Source: Eubacteriaceae bacterium (GTDB taxonomy: Bacteria > Bacillota > Clostridia > Lachnospirales > Lachnospiraceae). From it: a DNA stretch of 64,000 nt. Position numbers and translations under genes: made by a program. Positions 24,770-34,205 of the stretch are shown here, in pieces; positions within the stretch are counted from its first letter, which is position 1; every line of letters starts with the position of its first letter. The notes under the pieces were generated by a model that saw nothing but the letters and a program-made list of their open reading frames with translations, was not told the origin of the DNA and ran no database searches. The stretch covers positions 1-64,000 of the forward strand of contig CABJBF010000007.1 of NCBI GenBank assembly GCA_902363805.1. Direction: 5' to 3'.

Positions 24770-26842
24770 ATGAAGAGAAATATGAAGAAACCATTAGTGT
24801 TTATAATGGCATTAATGATGATGATAATGACAGTTCTTCCGGTTAGTGCATCCCAGGCTACAAGTTATACATACACTTTGGATGATAACAATGAGCGTGT
24901 AAGAACACAGGATGCTTACTTGCCAGATAGAACAATTACTAATTTAGGATTGAAAAATCCTTCAGACATAATAATTGATGAAAACAATATTATGTACATC
25001 TGCGATACAGGAAATACAAGAATTGTAATATACGATTTAAATTCAGAGAAGGTTTTACATATAATCTCAGGTGATGATGATATTTACAAGGGAACAGATT
25101 TCAAAGGATTTACAACTCCTAAGGGTATATTCCGTACAGATGATGGAACACTTTATGTTGCTGATGGCGGAGAAAAAGCTGTTTTCAAATTTGATTCAAA
25201 TTACAATTACTTGACAGCATTTGAAACTCCAACAGCTCCAATATTTGGTGACACAAACTACGAACCAAGTAAAGTGGCAGTTGATAAAGGTGGAAACATC
25301 TTTATCGTGTCAGAAGGTGTTAATACAGGTATAATTCAGTTGAGTTATACAGGTGAATTTCTTGGATATTTTACATCAAATAAAACAAGATTGACACCAC
25401 AGCAGGCATTCTTGAAAGCTATTTATACAAAAGAGCAGGAAGAAAAATCTGCACTGTTAAACACAGCACCACCTACATTTTCTAATATTTATGTTGATGA
25501 GACAGGTACTGTTTATACAACAAGTATGGGAAAAGGTGATGACTTATTAAAGAAACATAGTACAAACGGTGGAAACATGTTCCAAAACGCTGTTGCGGCA
25601 CATGCAAGTTTGACAGATGTTTCAGTTGATGACAGAGGAATAATTTATGCAAGTGATACTACAGGATATATTACAGTTTACACAAAATCAGGAGAATTGA
25701 TTTTTGATTTTGGCGCAAATGTAAAGAACCTTGATATTTCAGGTTTATTCTCATCACTTACAACAATTGCTACAGATAATAATTATAATATTTGGACAGC
25801 AGATGGAGATAAAGGATATTTACAGTCATTTATTCCAACAGATTATGCTAAGACAATTTATAAAGCCTTAGATGAATATGAAAATGGTGAATATGCAGCA
25901 TCACTTGAAGACTGGTCAACAGTTCTTCGATTAAACCAGATGTCAGTACTTGCACACAATGGTGTAGGTAAAGCATATTACAATGCAGAAGAATATTCAG
26001 ACGCAATGGAACATTTTGAAATTGCCGGAAACAGAAACGATTATTCAAATGCATTCTGGGAAGTTCGTAATGAAGTAATTCAGAACAATTTATGGTGGGT
26101 AATGCTTATCATCTTTATTCTTATTGTTGTAAAAGTATTGATTGTTTTAATTGACAGAAAGAAAGTATTAAAGAAGAAAAAGAGAGCCCTAGGTAAGAAG
26201 TTAAAAGAAGTGCCTGTAATTGGAGAGTTAGGATATGCATTTAAGATATGTAAACACCCAATTGACAGATATTATGATATCCGTGTAGGAAAGAATGGTT
26301 CAGTTATCGCTGCAAGTATTATATACATAGTATTCTTTATTGTTTATATGATTTATAAGACAAGCAAAGGATTTATTTATCAGTACACAGATATTGAAGA
26401 TATGGATATCAGTGCAGTGGTAATCGGTTTCTTCGCAATCGTAATTTTATTTGTTATTTGTAACTACCTTGTTACATCAATTACAGACGGTGATGGAACA
26501 TTTAAGCAGGTTTATATGATTCCTGCATACGGTGCAATTCCTGCATTGATAGCAATGATAGCAGTAATTATTATGTCTTATGGTTTGACATATAATGAAG
26601 CATTCATTCTTACAGTAATATTAATTGTAGGTATTGGCTGGTCATTAGTACTGGTATTCCAGGGATTATCAACTGTACATGATTACAGTTTTAAAGAAAC
26701 AGTAGTAAGTTTGATTATTACATTTGTATTTATGCTCATTGCAGCAATCGTAGTACTTATCGTAATTATCATGTGGGAACAGTTATCAGGCTTCTTAATT
26801 ACAATAGGAAAGGAGATTATAAGAAATGTTACAGGTAAATAA
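24770..26842 (+). CDS. Membrane protein with NHL-type beta-propeller, TPR and Yip1-like domain
   Basis: A 690-aa protein: signal peptide (MALMMMIMTVLPVSAS), an extracellular NHL-type propeller (about 50-365; repeats such as PSDIIIDENNIMYICDTGNT, PKGIFRTDDGTLYVADGG, PSKVAVDKGGNIFIVSEG), a TPR-like helical pair (about 368-430: ALDEYENGEYAASLEDWSTV, GVGKAYYNAEEYSDAMEHFE), one transmembrane helix, a basic cytosolic linker (DRKKVLKKKKRALGKK) and four to five C-terminal helices resembling the Yip1 family. Its place between two permease pairs suggests a scaffold or substrate-handling partner of the transporter; the exact job is unknown. It overlaps the next gene by 17 bases. Confidence 0.75.
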   Translation: MKRNMKKPLVFIMALMMMIMTVLPVSASQATSYTYTLDDNNERVRTQDAYLPDRTITNLGLKNPSDIIIDENNIMYICDTGNTRIVIYDLNSEKVLHIISGDDDIYKGTDFKGFTTPKGIFRTDDGTLYVADGGEKAVFKFDSNYNYLTAFETPTAPIFGDTNYEPSKVAVDKGGNIFIVSEGVNTGIIQLSYTGEFLGYFTSNKTRLTPQQAFLKAIYTKEQEEKSALLNTAPPTFSNIYVDETGTVYTTSMGKGDDLLKKHSTNGGNMFQNAVAAHASLTDVSVDDRGIIYASDTTGYITVYTKSGELIFDFGANVKNLDISGLFSSLTTIATDNNYNIWTADGDKGYLQSFIPTDYAKTIYKALDEYENGEYAASLEDWSTVLRLNQMSVLAHNGVGKAYYNAEEYSDAMEHFEIAGNRNDYSNAFWEVRNEVIQNNLWWVMLIIFILIVVKVLIVLIDRKKVLKKKKRALGKKLKEVPVIGELGYAFKICKHPIDRYYDIRVGKNGSVIAASIIYIVFFIVYMIYKTSKGFIYQYTDIEDMDISAVVIGFFAIVILFVICNYLVTSITDGDGTFKQVYMIPAYGAIPALIAMIAVIIMSYGLTYNEAFILTVILIVGIGWSLVLVFQGLSTVHDYSFKETVVSLIITFVFMLIAAIVVLIVIIMWEQLSGFLITIGKEIIRNVTGK

Positions 26843-29321
26843 AAAAGTTATAAATAAAATAATATCAGCATCTCTCATAACAGTCCTTTCAGCAGGAGTT
26901 GCAGTAAATGGTTCCTATCTTAATACAAACAGAGATACAAGAAAGGCACCTGAAAGATCAGAGTCAGCAATGAGTGTTTCTTCAGCTTTTGAAAAAATAT
27001 ATGAGTCTGATAAGGTTGCATATTATTATAGAGAAGACAGAGATATATTTGCTATTGAAGATAAGGCAACAGGATATGTCTGGAAAACAGGTTTAGACGT
27101 TCCGTTTAAAAAGCAGGTTGAAGATGCTAAAGATGCAGTAAATGGTGAAGGCCATTATACAGTTGAAAGACTAGCAGAAAAATGGAAAATGACTAAAGTT
27201 CAGGTTAGAGAAATTGCCAATACTCCAATTGAAGAATCAATGAATGAACAGTACACTGGAATTGCTAATTCATTAATTTCAATTGAATGTTTCAAAGGAA
27301 GCGGAGAAAGTATGACAACAACTACATACGCTTCAGCATCATATGATGATAAAGATGGTGATTCATCACTTGAAGAAGTAAGTGGTTCTGATGGAAAACA
27401 GTGGAAATTAAATGCTGTATTTGATAAAGCTGAAATTGGTGTTGAAGTTATGATTACTTTAGGTGATGACGGAAGCATCAATTACAATATTCCTTACGAT
27501 GGAATTTCAGGTAAGGGTATTAAGAAACTTTCATCAATATCAATTACTCCTTTCTTAGGAGCAAGTGGTGGTGTACAAACTGTATATAATGAAAAAGAAA
27601 AAGATTGGACAGACCTTCAGAAAAAATATTTAACACCTGGTTATGTATTTGTACCTGATGGAAGTGGAAGTTTAATCAGATTCGCAGAAAATACATCAAA
27701 GTTCAGTGATTACACAGGAGATGTTTACGGAAGTGATTTATCAAGTTATATGTATTACTACAGTGCACTTGATGATTCAGTTCCACTTGAAGATCCGGTA
27801 ATGCCTGTATTTGGCGTTTCACAAGGTGATGGAACTCAGTCAGCGTTTGTTGCATATGCAGATAGTGGCGATGAATTTATGACAATTATTGCAACTCCAT
27901 CATCTACGGACAAGAACAAAATCAGATATACATATGCATATCCTAAATTCTCTTACAATACAGAATTCTACCAGGTTACAAACCAGGCAGGTGATGCTTA
28001 TCGTAAGACTCAGGATAAGGCAAATGAATTTGATATTGATATGACATACGATTTCCTTTACGGAGATGGAAGTAACGGCGAACCTGCAGCTGATTATACA
28101 GGAATGGCAAAAGCATACAGAGAACATCTTATTGAAGAAGGAATATTGACAGTTAAGGAAGATGAAGAAGGAGATATCCCAATGAGAATCGATTTCTTAA
28201 TGTCAGATTCTAAAAAAGGTGTATTTGGAACACAGGAAGTTGCCGTAACAACAACAGATGATGTTAAGAAAATTTTAGATAAGTTAATTGGAGATGGAAT
28301 AACAAATATTAATTCAGGTCTTATGGGATGGCAGAAAAATGGTGAAACATTAGCAAAGCCAAGTGATTGGAAGTTCTCAAAGGACATTGGTAAAAAAGGC
28401 AAATTCAAAGAACTTATGAAAGAATTTAGCGACAAGGGAATTGATATTTCATTCTCAAGAGATTTCGTATCAATTAACAGTAAGATGATTAACTACTATG
28501 GAAATGCAACTAAGCATTTAAATACTCAGTATTTAACAGTAGATAAATCAAAAGTATTGCCTGAAAACTCACCTGTAACTGACTTTAGTTTTGCATTACC
28601 TACAAAGTCAGCAAACTGGTTAACAAGTTTATACGACAGAATTAGTGATTACAATAATTCAATAACAGTTAAAGGTATCTCAAATACATTATTAAGTTCA
28701 CATAGCAGTACAGGACCTACAACGACTGTTACACAGGCAATTAGCTTATATGAAAAGGCATTTGAAAAAATTAAGAAGAATGGGGCAACAGTTAATATGG
28801 ATAGCCCAAATCAGTACTTATGGAAATATACAGACCGTTACTTACAGTCACCTGTAGGAACGTCTCAGTATGTATATGAAACTGATTCAGTTCCTTTCTT
28901 ACAGATGGTATTAAATGGAACAATGGAAGTATACGCACCATATTCAAATTTCTCATTCTATTCACAGGCTGACATGTTGAAGATGATTGATTATAATATT
29001 TCACCATCATTCGTGTTAACACAGCAGCCTTCATACTTACTTGCATCAACAACATCGTGTGATTACTACTCAACAGAGTTCGATCAGTATGAAGATTTGA
29101 TTAATACAATTTACACAACAGTAAATGATGTGTTATCAAAGGTTAAGGGATGCGAATGGATTGGAAGAAAAGTATTAGATGATGGTGTAATTGCTAATGA
29201 GTACACATCAAATGATGGAGAAAAGACAGTAATCATCAACTATACAGATGAAGAAGTAACAATAAATGGTGAATCAGTTCCTGCTCAGAGTGCAACAGTA
29301 ATTGAAGGAGGTGTAAATTAA
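26826..29321 (+). CDS. Secreted DUF5696 protein
   Basis: An 831-aa exported protein with an N-terminal signal/anchor (KIISASLITVLSAGVAVNGS) and the extended DUF5696 region. It begins with a beta-rich part (YYYREDRDIFAIEDKATGYV, YVFVPDGSGSLIRFAENTSK) and continues with an alpha/beta part (TTDDVKKILDKLIGDGITNI, FKELMKEFSDKGIDISFSRD, INYYGNATKHLN) that looks like a TIM barrel, then a beta-rich C-terminal piece (VIINYTDEEVTINGESV). The layout recalls large glycoside hydrolases, but no catalytic residues can be named. DUF5696 genes often accompany SBP/permease clusters. AAAGGAG decides ATG 26826 inside the previous gene. Confidence 0.75.
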   Translation: MLQVNKKVINKIISASLITVLSAGVAVNGSYLNTNRDTRKAPERSESAMSVSSAFEKIYESDKVAYYYREDRDIFAIEDKATGYVWKTGLDVPFKKQVEDAKDAVNGEGHYTVERLAEKWKMTKVQVREIANTPIEESMNEQYTGIANSLISIECFKGSGESMTTTTYASASYDDKDGDSSLEEVSGSDGKQWKLNAVFDKAEIGVEVMITLGDDGSINYNIPYDGISGKGIKKLSSISITPFLGASGGVQTVYNEKEKDWTDLQKKYLTPGYVFVPDGSGSLIRFAENTSKFSDYTGDVYGSDLSSYMYYYSALDDSVPLEDPVMPVFGVSQGDGTQSAFVAYADSGDEFMTIIATPSSTDKNKIRYTYAYPKFSYNTEFYQVTNQAGDAYRKTQDKANEFDIDMTYDFLYGDGSNGEPAADYTGMAKAYREHLIEEGILTVKEDEEGDIPMRIDFLMSDSKKGVFGTQEVAVTTTDDVKKILDKLIGDGITNINSGLMGWQKNGETLAKPSDWKFSKDIGKKGKFKELMKEFSDKGIDISFSRDFVSINSKMINYYGNATKHLNTQYLTVDKSKVLPENSPVTDFSFALPTKSANWLTSLYDRISDYNNSITVKGISNTLLSSHSSTGPTTTVTQAISLYEKAFEKIKKNGATVNMDSPNQYLWKYTDRYLQSPVGTSQYVYETDSVPFLQMVLNGTMEVYAPYSNFSFYSQADMLKMIDYNISPSFVLTQQPSYLLASTTSCDYYSTEFDQYEDLINTIYTTVNDVLSKVKGCEWIGRKVLDDGVIANEYTSNDGEKTVIINYTDEEVTINGESVPAQSATVIEGGVN

Positions 29322-30805
29322 TGGCAGACGAAAATAAGATTGTAACACCTTCAGATATTGAAGAAGCAAAGACAGAAACAGTAGATACACAGACAACTGC
29401 TACAGTGGAAAACACTGTAGCAGAGAAAGATGAAAAAGTTGAAAGTGTTGTTACAGATGAAGAAATTGCATCTGTAGAAATAACTCAACCACAGAAAGCC
29501 CAAAGTTCAAGTCTTCGAGCTCAGATGAAAAGTCTTAGAGACGAAGAAGAGGAAGAAGCTAAAGAAAAAGAAGAAGAAAAATCTCAGCCGGAAGAAGAAC
29601 CTGTCCGTGGTGATTCCATAATAGAAGAAAAACTGGCTAAGATTGAAAAAGAAGAAAAAATGAGCAAAGCAGAAGCCAGAGCAGAAAAGGCAGCATTAAA
29701 GGCTGCAGAAAAAGCTGCAAAGGAAGAAGCAAAAGCCGTAAATAAAAAAGAAACTAAACAAAAGAAAGTACAGCCAAAGGAAAAAGGCAAAAAGAAAATG
29801 CAGACATATCAGCATAGACAGAATAAATATGGATATGCTTTTATGGCACCTTGGATTGTAGGATTTTTACTTTTTACATTATTCCCGTTTGTTGCAACTA
29901 TTTTCTTGAGTTTTATGAACGTTAAGAAAGCAGCAACAGGTTATGTACTTAAGTTTGCAGGAATTAATAACTATATAACAGCGTTTATTAAGAACTCAGA
30001 TTTCTTACCAGCGTTACTTAGTTATTTGAAGATGATAATTCCATATACATTCATTGTAGTTGTATTATCATTTATCATTGCGTATCTTCTTAATAAGATT
30101 AAGACAGGTAAGGGATTACTTAGAACAATTTACTTCCTGCCCGTAATTATTATGTCAGGTCCTGTAATGTCACAGTTACTTGATGTACAGAATGCGGCAG
30201 CAGAAGCTACACAGAAAGTAAGTGGTGCAGTTGATGCGGCTGATCAGTACTCAAACATCTTCATTATGCAGATGATTCAGAGTTACTCAGCACCATTAGC
30301 AACAACACTTGCTCAGGTATTTGATCAGTTATCAATAATTTTATGGTTTACTGGTATCCCAATCGTTTTGTTTATTAACGGTTTGCAGAAAATTAATGTA
30401 AGTATTTATGAAGCAGCTAAGATTGACTCAGCTAATGCTTGGCAGATAATGTGGAAGATTACAATTCCAATGTTAAGACAGATTGGAATGATTATTACAA
30501 TCTTCACAGTAATTCAGTTAGGTACTTACGAAGCTATCAACCCTGTATACACCTTGATTCTTGAACAGACCGGTGATACGGCGAGTGGTTTAGGATATGC
30601 AGCAACATATGCATGGATTTACAGTATAATCGTATTAATAATTGTAGGATTTGTTTTATTGTTATTTAAGGAAAGAAAGCCAAAAGACATTAAAGACAGA
30701 AAGAGACAGGAAAAGAAATTGGCTAAACTTGAAAAACAACAGATGAAGAGATTAAAGAAACAAAACAGATATGCAAAGAAGGAGGCAAAGAAATATGGCA
30801 AGTAA
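29321..30805 (+). CDS. ABC sugar permease with long charged N-terminal extension (second pair)
   Basis: A 494-aa permease. Residues 1-165 are hydrophilic, acidic then strongly Lys/Ala/Glu-rich and probably coiled coil (EEEEEAKEKEEEKSQPEEEP, KAEARAEKAALKAAEKAAK). Then come six helices (YGYAFMAPWIVGFLLFTLFP first) and the EAA loop YEAAKIDSANAWQIMWKIT. The C-terminus is another Lys-rich stretch. Ordinary MalF-like proteins are about 300 aa, so both cytosolic extensions are unusual. Stop and start overlap in TAATG with the DUF5696 gene, so translation is coupled. Confidence 0.88.
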   Translation: MADENKIVTPSDIEEAKTETVDTQTTATVENTVAEKDEKVESVVTDEEIASVEITQPQKAQSSSLRAQMKSLRDEEEEEAKEKEEEKSQPEEEPVRGDSIIEEKLAKIEKEEKMSKAEARAEKAALKAAEKAAKEEAKAVNKKETKQKKVQPKEKGKKKMQTYQHRQNKYGYAFMAPWIVGFLLFTLFPFVATIFLSFMNVKKAATGYVLKFAGINNYITAFIKNSDFLPALLSYLKMIIPYTFIVVVLSFIIAYLLNKIKTGKGLLRTIYFLPVIIMSGPVMSQLLDVQNAAAEATQKVSGAVDAADQYSNIFIMQMIQSYSAPLATTLAQVFDQLSIILWFTGIPIVLFINGLQKINVSIYEAAKIDSANAWQIMWKITIPMLRQIGMIITIFTVIQLGTYEAINPVYTLILEQTGDTASGLGYAATYAWIYSIIVLIIVGFVLLLFKERKPKDIKDRKRQEKKLAKLEKQQMKRLKKQNRYAKKEAKKYGK

Positions 30806-31748
30806 AAATGATCAATCAGTTATTGATTTGACTAAAATGAATAAGTTTAGTTTTGCAAAATTAAAGAAATTAAAAGCTGTTCATGTTATTTCTAAAATTG
30901 CTATATATTTCCTTCTTATTTGTATAGGATTTGTATACTTAGAGCCGATATTTGAAATGATATCAAAATCAATCATGTCAGCTAAGGATTTGATTGATCC
31001 ATCAATTACATGGATTGCAAAGCATTTTACATTAAGCAACTTTAAAGAAGCAGCAAATACTTTGGATGTAAGTCATTCATTGATTAACTCAATTTGGGTT
31101 TCAGCATTGTTTGCACTTGGTCAGACTATTGTTTCTGCTACAACAGGATTTGCTTTATCAAGATATTCATTTAAAGGTAAAGGATTATGGTTTGGAATGA
31201 TAGTATTAGCATTTATCCTTCCGGTACCACTCCTTACAGTACCTAGAATTATCATGTTAGATTCATTAAATACTGCAATCGGTGTTAAATTAATAGGAAC
31301 TATCATTCCACAGCTTTTAATGTCTATTTTAGGACAGGGAACATATTCAACAATTTTGATTTTGATTTTCTATAACTTCTTCAACATGATTCCAAAATCA
31401 TTAGATGAAGCAGCTATGATTGATGGTGCCGGAGCATTAAAGGTATTCTATCATGTAGCAATCAGATTATCACTTTCAACAATTCTTGTAGTATTTATGT
31501 TCGCATTCGTATTTAACTGGAATGAAACATATTCAACAAGTACATTGATGCGTAATTCAATTGAGTTGGTACCAAATCAGTTAACATTATTTGATAACAA
31601 TCTTACAACTAGCGATGCAGGTAGTGTAAATGAAGCAAGTAAGATGGCGGCAACATTAATTTCAATAGCTCCATTGTTATTGTTATATGCACTCGTACAG
31701 AGACAGTTTATTGAAGGTATTGAAAACGCAGGTATTACAGGAGAATAA
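30795..31748 (+). CDS. ABC sugar permease, MalG-like (second pair)
   Basis: A 317-aa CUT1 permease with a 40-residue basic N-terminus, six helices (ISKIAIYFLLICIGFVYLEP first) and the EAA loop DEAAMIDGAGALKVFYHVAI. AAGGAGG at 30778-30784 sets ATG 30795, which lies 11 bases inside the preceding gene; an in-frame ATG at 30771 is less likely. Pairs with the extended permease to form a second channel in the same operon. Confidence 0.9.
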   Translation: MASKNDQSVIDLTKMNKFSFAKLKKLKAVHVISKIAIYFLLICIGFVYLEPIFEMISKSIMSAKDLIDPSITWIAKHFTLSNFKEAANTLDVSHSLINSIWVSALFALGQTIVSATTGFALSRYSFKGKGLWFGMIVLAFILPVPLLTVPRIIMLDSLNTAIGVKLIGTIIPQLLMSILGQGTYSTILILIFYNFFNMIPKSLDEAAMIDGAGALKVFYHVAIRLSLSTILVVFMFAFVFNWNETYSTSTLMRNSIELVPNQLTLFDNNLTTSDAGSVNEASKMAATLISIAPLLLLYALVQRQFIEGIENAGITGE

Positions 31749-31750
31749 AA

Positions 31751-32767
31751 ATGAAACGAAAACTGACAGTAATATGTATGATATTCGCCACAGCTTTTGC
31801 TGTGGTGGCCTGCCAGTCTTCTGATAAAAGCCAAACAAGTAATACGAAAGATAAAACAGAGACTCAGACAGTCAAAGAAAGAATAGCAAATAGTATTCCG
31901 GACAGATATGATGATTACGGTGAAACAAAACCGGCTGATTATTATGTCAAAGCAGATGGATTTGATTATGACTATAGCAATTTGAATTACAAACTTGTAT
32001 GGTCAGATGAGTTTGATTATGAAGGATTCCCTGATGAAAGCAAATGGACTTACGATATAGGTAAAGGCCAAGGCGGTTGGGGAAATGGCGAACTGCAAAA
32101 ATACACAGACAAAGAAAATGCCTGGGTAAAAGATGGTAAGCTTACAATCGAACTTAGAAAAGAACAGGATGAATTCGGGAAAGATATGTATACGTCAGCC
32201 CGAATTAAAACAAAAGGAAAAGCTGATTTCCGATATGGTAAATTTGAAATTAAAGCAAAATTACCTAAAGGAAAAGGAACATGGCCCGCGATATGGATGC
32301 TTCCATCAAGTACTACTGAATATGGTGGATGGCCTATGTCAGGAGAAATTGACATAATGGAACATGTTGGATATTTGCAAAATATTATTCATTCAAATGT
32401 GCATTGTCAAAAATACAATGGATTGGATGGCTCTAATAAAGGTTGGGCAAAAAAAGTCGAGGGTGTTAGTGAAGAATTTCATACATATGGATTCGAATGG
32501 CTCCCGGACAAATTAATATTTACCGTGGATGGTGAAACAATATTTACTTACGATCCCGATGAATATGTTGGAAATAGTAAAAATGTAACAAAAGATGAAT
32601 GGCCTTTTGATAAGGAATTTCATCTTATAATGAATATAGCTTACGGCGGAAGCTGGGGTGGAAGTTCAGGAACAGATGATGAATGCCTTCCACAGCAGAT
32701 GCAGGTAGATTATGTTCGTGTATATCAAAGCGACGTTATAAGCGCTTTGGCAGAAAAAGAAAAATAG
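31751..32767 (+). CDS. GH16 beta-glucanase lipoprotein
   Basis: A 338-aa lipoprotein: signal peptide with lipobox VVAC (Cys21), a Ser/Thr/Lys linker, then a GH16 jelly-roll domain (about 75-328). Motifs: YKLVWSDEFDYEGFPDESKW, GWGNGELQKYTD, KFEIKAKLPKGKGTWPAIWM, and the catalytic GEIDIMEHVG with nucleophile Glu199 and acid/base Glu204. The lack of the beta-bulge-deleted lichenase motif and the WPAIWM/HVG form point to laminarinase-type activity on beta-1,3 (and mixed) glucan. It stays on the cell surface near the transporter. Starts 2 bases after the permease stop. Confidence 0.92.
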   Translation: MKRKLTVICMIFATAFAVVACQSSDKSQTSNTKDKTETQTVKERIANSIPDRYDDYGETKPADYYVKADGFDYDYSNLNYKLVWSDEFDYEGFPDESKWTYDIGKGQGGWGNGELQKYTDKENAWVKDGKLTIELRKEQDEFGKDMYTSARIKTKGKADFRYGKFEIKAKLPKGKGTWPAIWMLPSSTTEYGGWPMSGEIDIMEHVGYLQNIIHSNVHCQKYNGLDGSNKGWAKKVEGVSEEFHTYGFEWLPDKLIFTVDGETIFTYDPDEYVGNSKNVTKDEWPFDKEFHLIMNIAYGGSWGGSSGTDDECLPQQMQVDYVRVYQSDVISALAEKEK

Positions 32768-32776
32768 GAGGCGCAA

Positions 32777-34138
32777 ATGAAAGCAATGAAAAAAATCACA
32801 TCAGTTGTTTTATCATTATTAATGGTTGTTTCTATAATTGGTGTTATGCCAACTCAAACAGATGCAGCTATCAAGGTTTTGACAGGCAAAAAGACAACTA
32901 TTTCAATAGGCGAATCATATGGTATCGCTACATTAGCAAAGGGAGTTAAATACTCTACAAGCAATAGCAAAGTTGCTTCAGTTAACAGCAAAGGTTCAGT
33001 AAAAGGTAAAAAAGCCGGTATTGCAAAAATTAAATTATCATCAAGTGCCGGAACAGCAACAGTTAAGGTTACTGTTACACCAACTAAGGTAAAAGGTGTT
33101 AAGGCTAGCATTGCTTCAAGTACAGAAACAGCTTCAAACGTTACTGTATCTTGGAAGAAAGTAAAAGGAGCAACAGGTTATTATATCTACAAATCAACAA
33201 ATAAGAACAAGGGATTTAAGAAGGTTGCTACAGTAAAAAAAGGTAAAAAAACAAAAACTACAATTAAGAATGTAGCCGGTGGTGCAACATATTACTATAA
33301 AGTAAAAGCTTATGCTAAAGCAGGCAAAAAAGCAATTGCTAGTAGCGAATATTCAAATGTTGCAAGCGTAAAAACTTGGAAGTTGACTTGGTCAGATGAA
33401 TTTAATGGAACAAGTTTAGACCTCAATTCATGGAAATATGAAACAGGAGCAAATGGATGGGGTAATGAAGAATTTCAGGATTATACAGAAGGAAAGAACA
33501 TTAAATTTGAAAATGGTTGTTTAGTAATTATTCCTAGAATGGAATATGATTTAGTTGCTAAGAAACCTGTATATTGCTCATCAACAAGAATTAATACTAA
33601 AGGTAAAAGAGAATTTACTTATGGTAGAATGGAAATAAGAGCAAAGGCATCTAAAGCAAAAGGTACTTGGTCAGCAGGATGGATGCTTGGAGCAAACAAT
33701 GATACAAAAACATGGCCATTATGTGGTGAAATTGATATTTTAGAAGCAATGAACGGTGGAGTTCCACAGACAATCCATTGCCCATATTTTAATAACCAGT
33801 CAACATCTCATGGAAATAAGAATTATGACACAGGTCTTACACAGGCTACTGCAGCAGCAGATTTCCATACATATACAGCAGAATGGAATGAAAATTCAAT
33901 CACATTCATGGTAGATGGAAGAGTAGTTGGTGTATATGATCCTTCAAAATTCAGTGCAAGTATTTTCAATGAAGCTTGGGTATTTGATCATTCATTCTTC
34001 TTCATTCTTAACTGTGCAATCGGTGGTAACGCTGCAGGAACAGTTACAACAAATGGATGGACATTAACAGGAACAAATGGAAATATTCAGACATATGAAG
34101 ACTACTATTATGTTGACTATGTAAGAGTATATCAGTAA
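32777..34138 (+). CDS. Secreted GH16 beta-glucanase with Ig-like and Fn3 domains
   Basis: A 453-aa secreted enzyme: signal peptide (VVLSLLMVVSIIGVMPTQTDAA), a Big2-like domain (about 32-105: KGVKYSTSNSKVASVNSKGS), an Fn3-like domain (about 108-200: VTVSWKKVKGATGYYIYKST) and a C-terminal GH16 domain (about 203-453) with WKLTWSDEFNGTSLDLNSWK, GRMEIRAKASKAKGTWSAGW and the catalytic GEIDILEAMN (Glu318 and Glu323). The Fn3-like domain is a basic relative of the C-terminal module of the 42-58 kb proteins. AGGAGG precedes the ATG. Likely last exported enzyme of the operon, cutting beta-1,3-glucan in the surroundings. Confidence 0.9.
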   Translation: MKAMKKITSVVLSLLMVVSIIGVMPTQTDAAIKVLTGKKTTISIGESYGIATLAKGVKYSTSNSKVASVNSKGSVKGKKAGIAKIKLSSSAGTATVKVTVTPTKVKGVKASIASSTETASNVTVSWKKVKGATGYYIYKSTNKNKGFKKVATVKKGKKTKTTIKNVAGGATYYYKVKAYAKAGKKAIASSEYSNVASVKTWKLTWSDEFNGTSLDLNSWKYETGANGWGNEEFQDYTEGKNIKFENGCLVIIPRMEYDLVAKKPVYCSSTRINTKGKREFTYGRMEIRAKASKAKGTWSAGWMLGANNDTKTWPLCGEIDILEAMNGGVPQTIHCPYFNNQSTSHGNKNYDTGLTQATAAADFHTYTAEWNENSITFMVDGRVVGVYDPSKFSASIFNEAWVFDHSFFFILNCAIGGNAAGTVTTNGWTLTGTNGNIQTYEDYYYVDYVRVYQ

Positions 34139-34149
34139 GATAAAATTGA

Positions 34150-34177
34150 CTGTCACCCGTTAAGTGGCGGGTGACAG
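34150..34177 (+). terminator. Strong hairpin between GH16 and LacI genes
   Basis: CTGTCACCCG (34150-34159) pairs perfectly with CGGGTGACAG (34168-34177). No T-run follows, so transcript stabilisation, processing or partial termination are all possible. Confidence 0.65.
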
Positions 34178-34205
34178 ATATAATAAAACCTTAGGAGGGA
34201 ATAAC

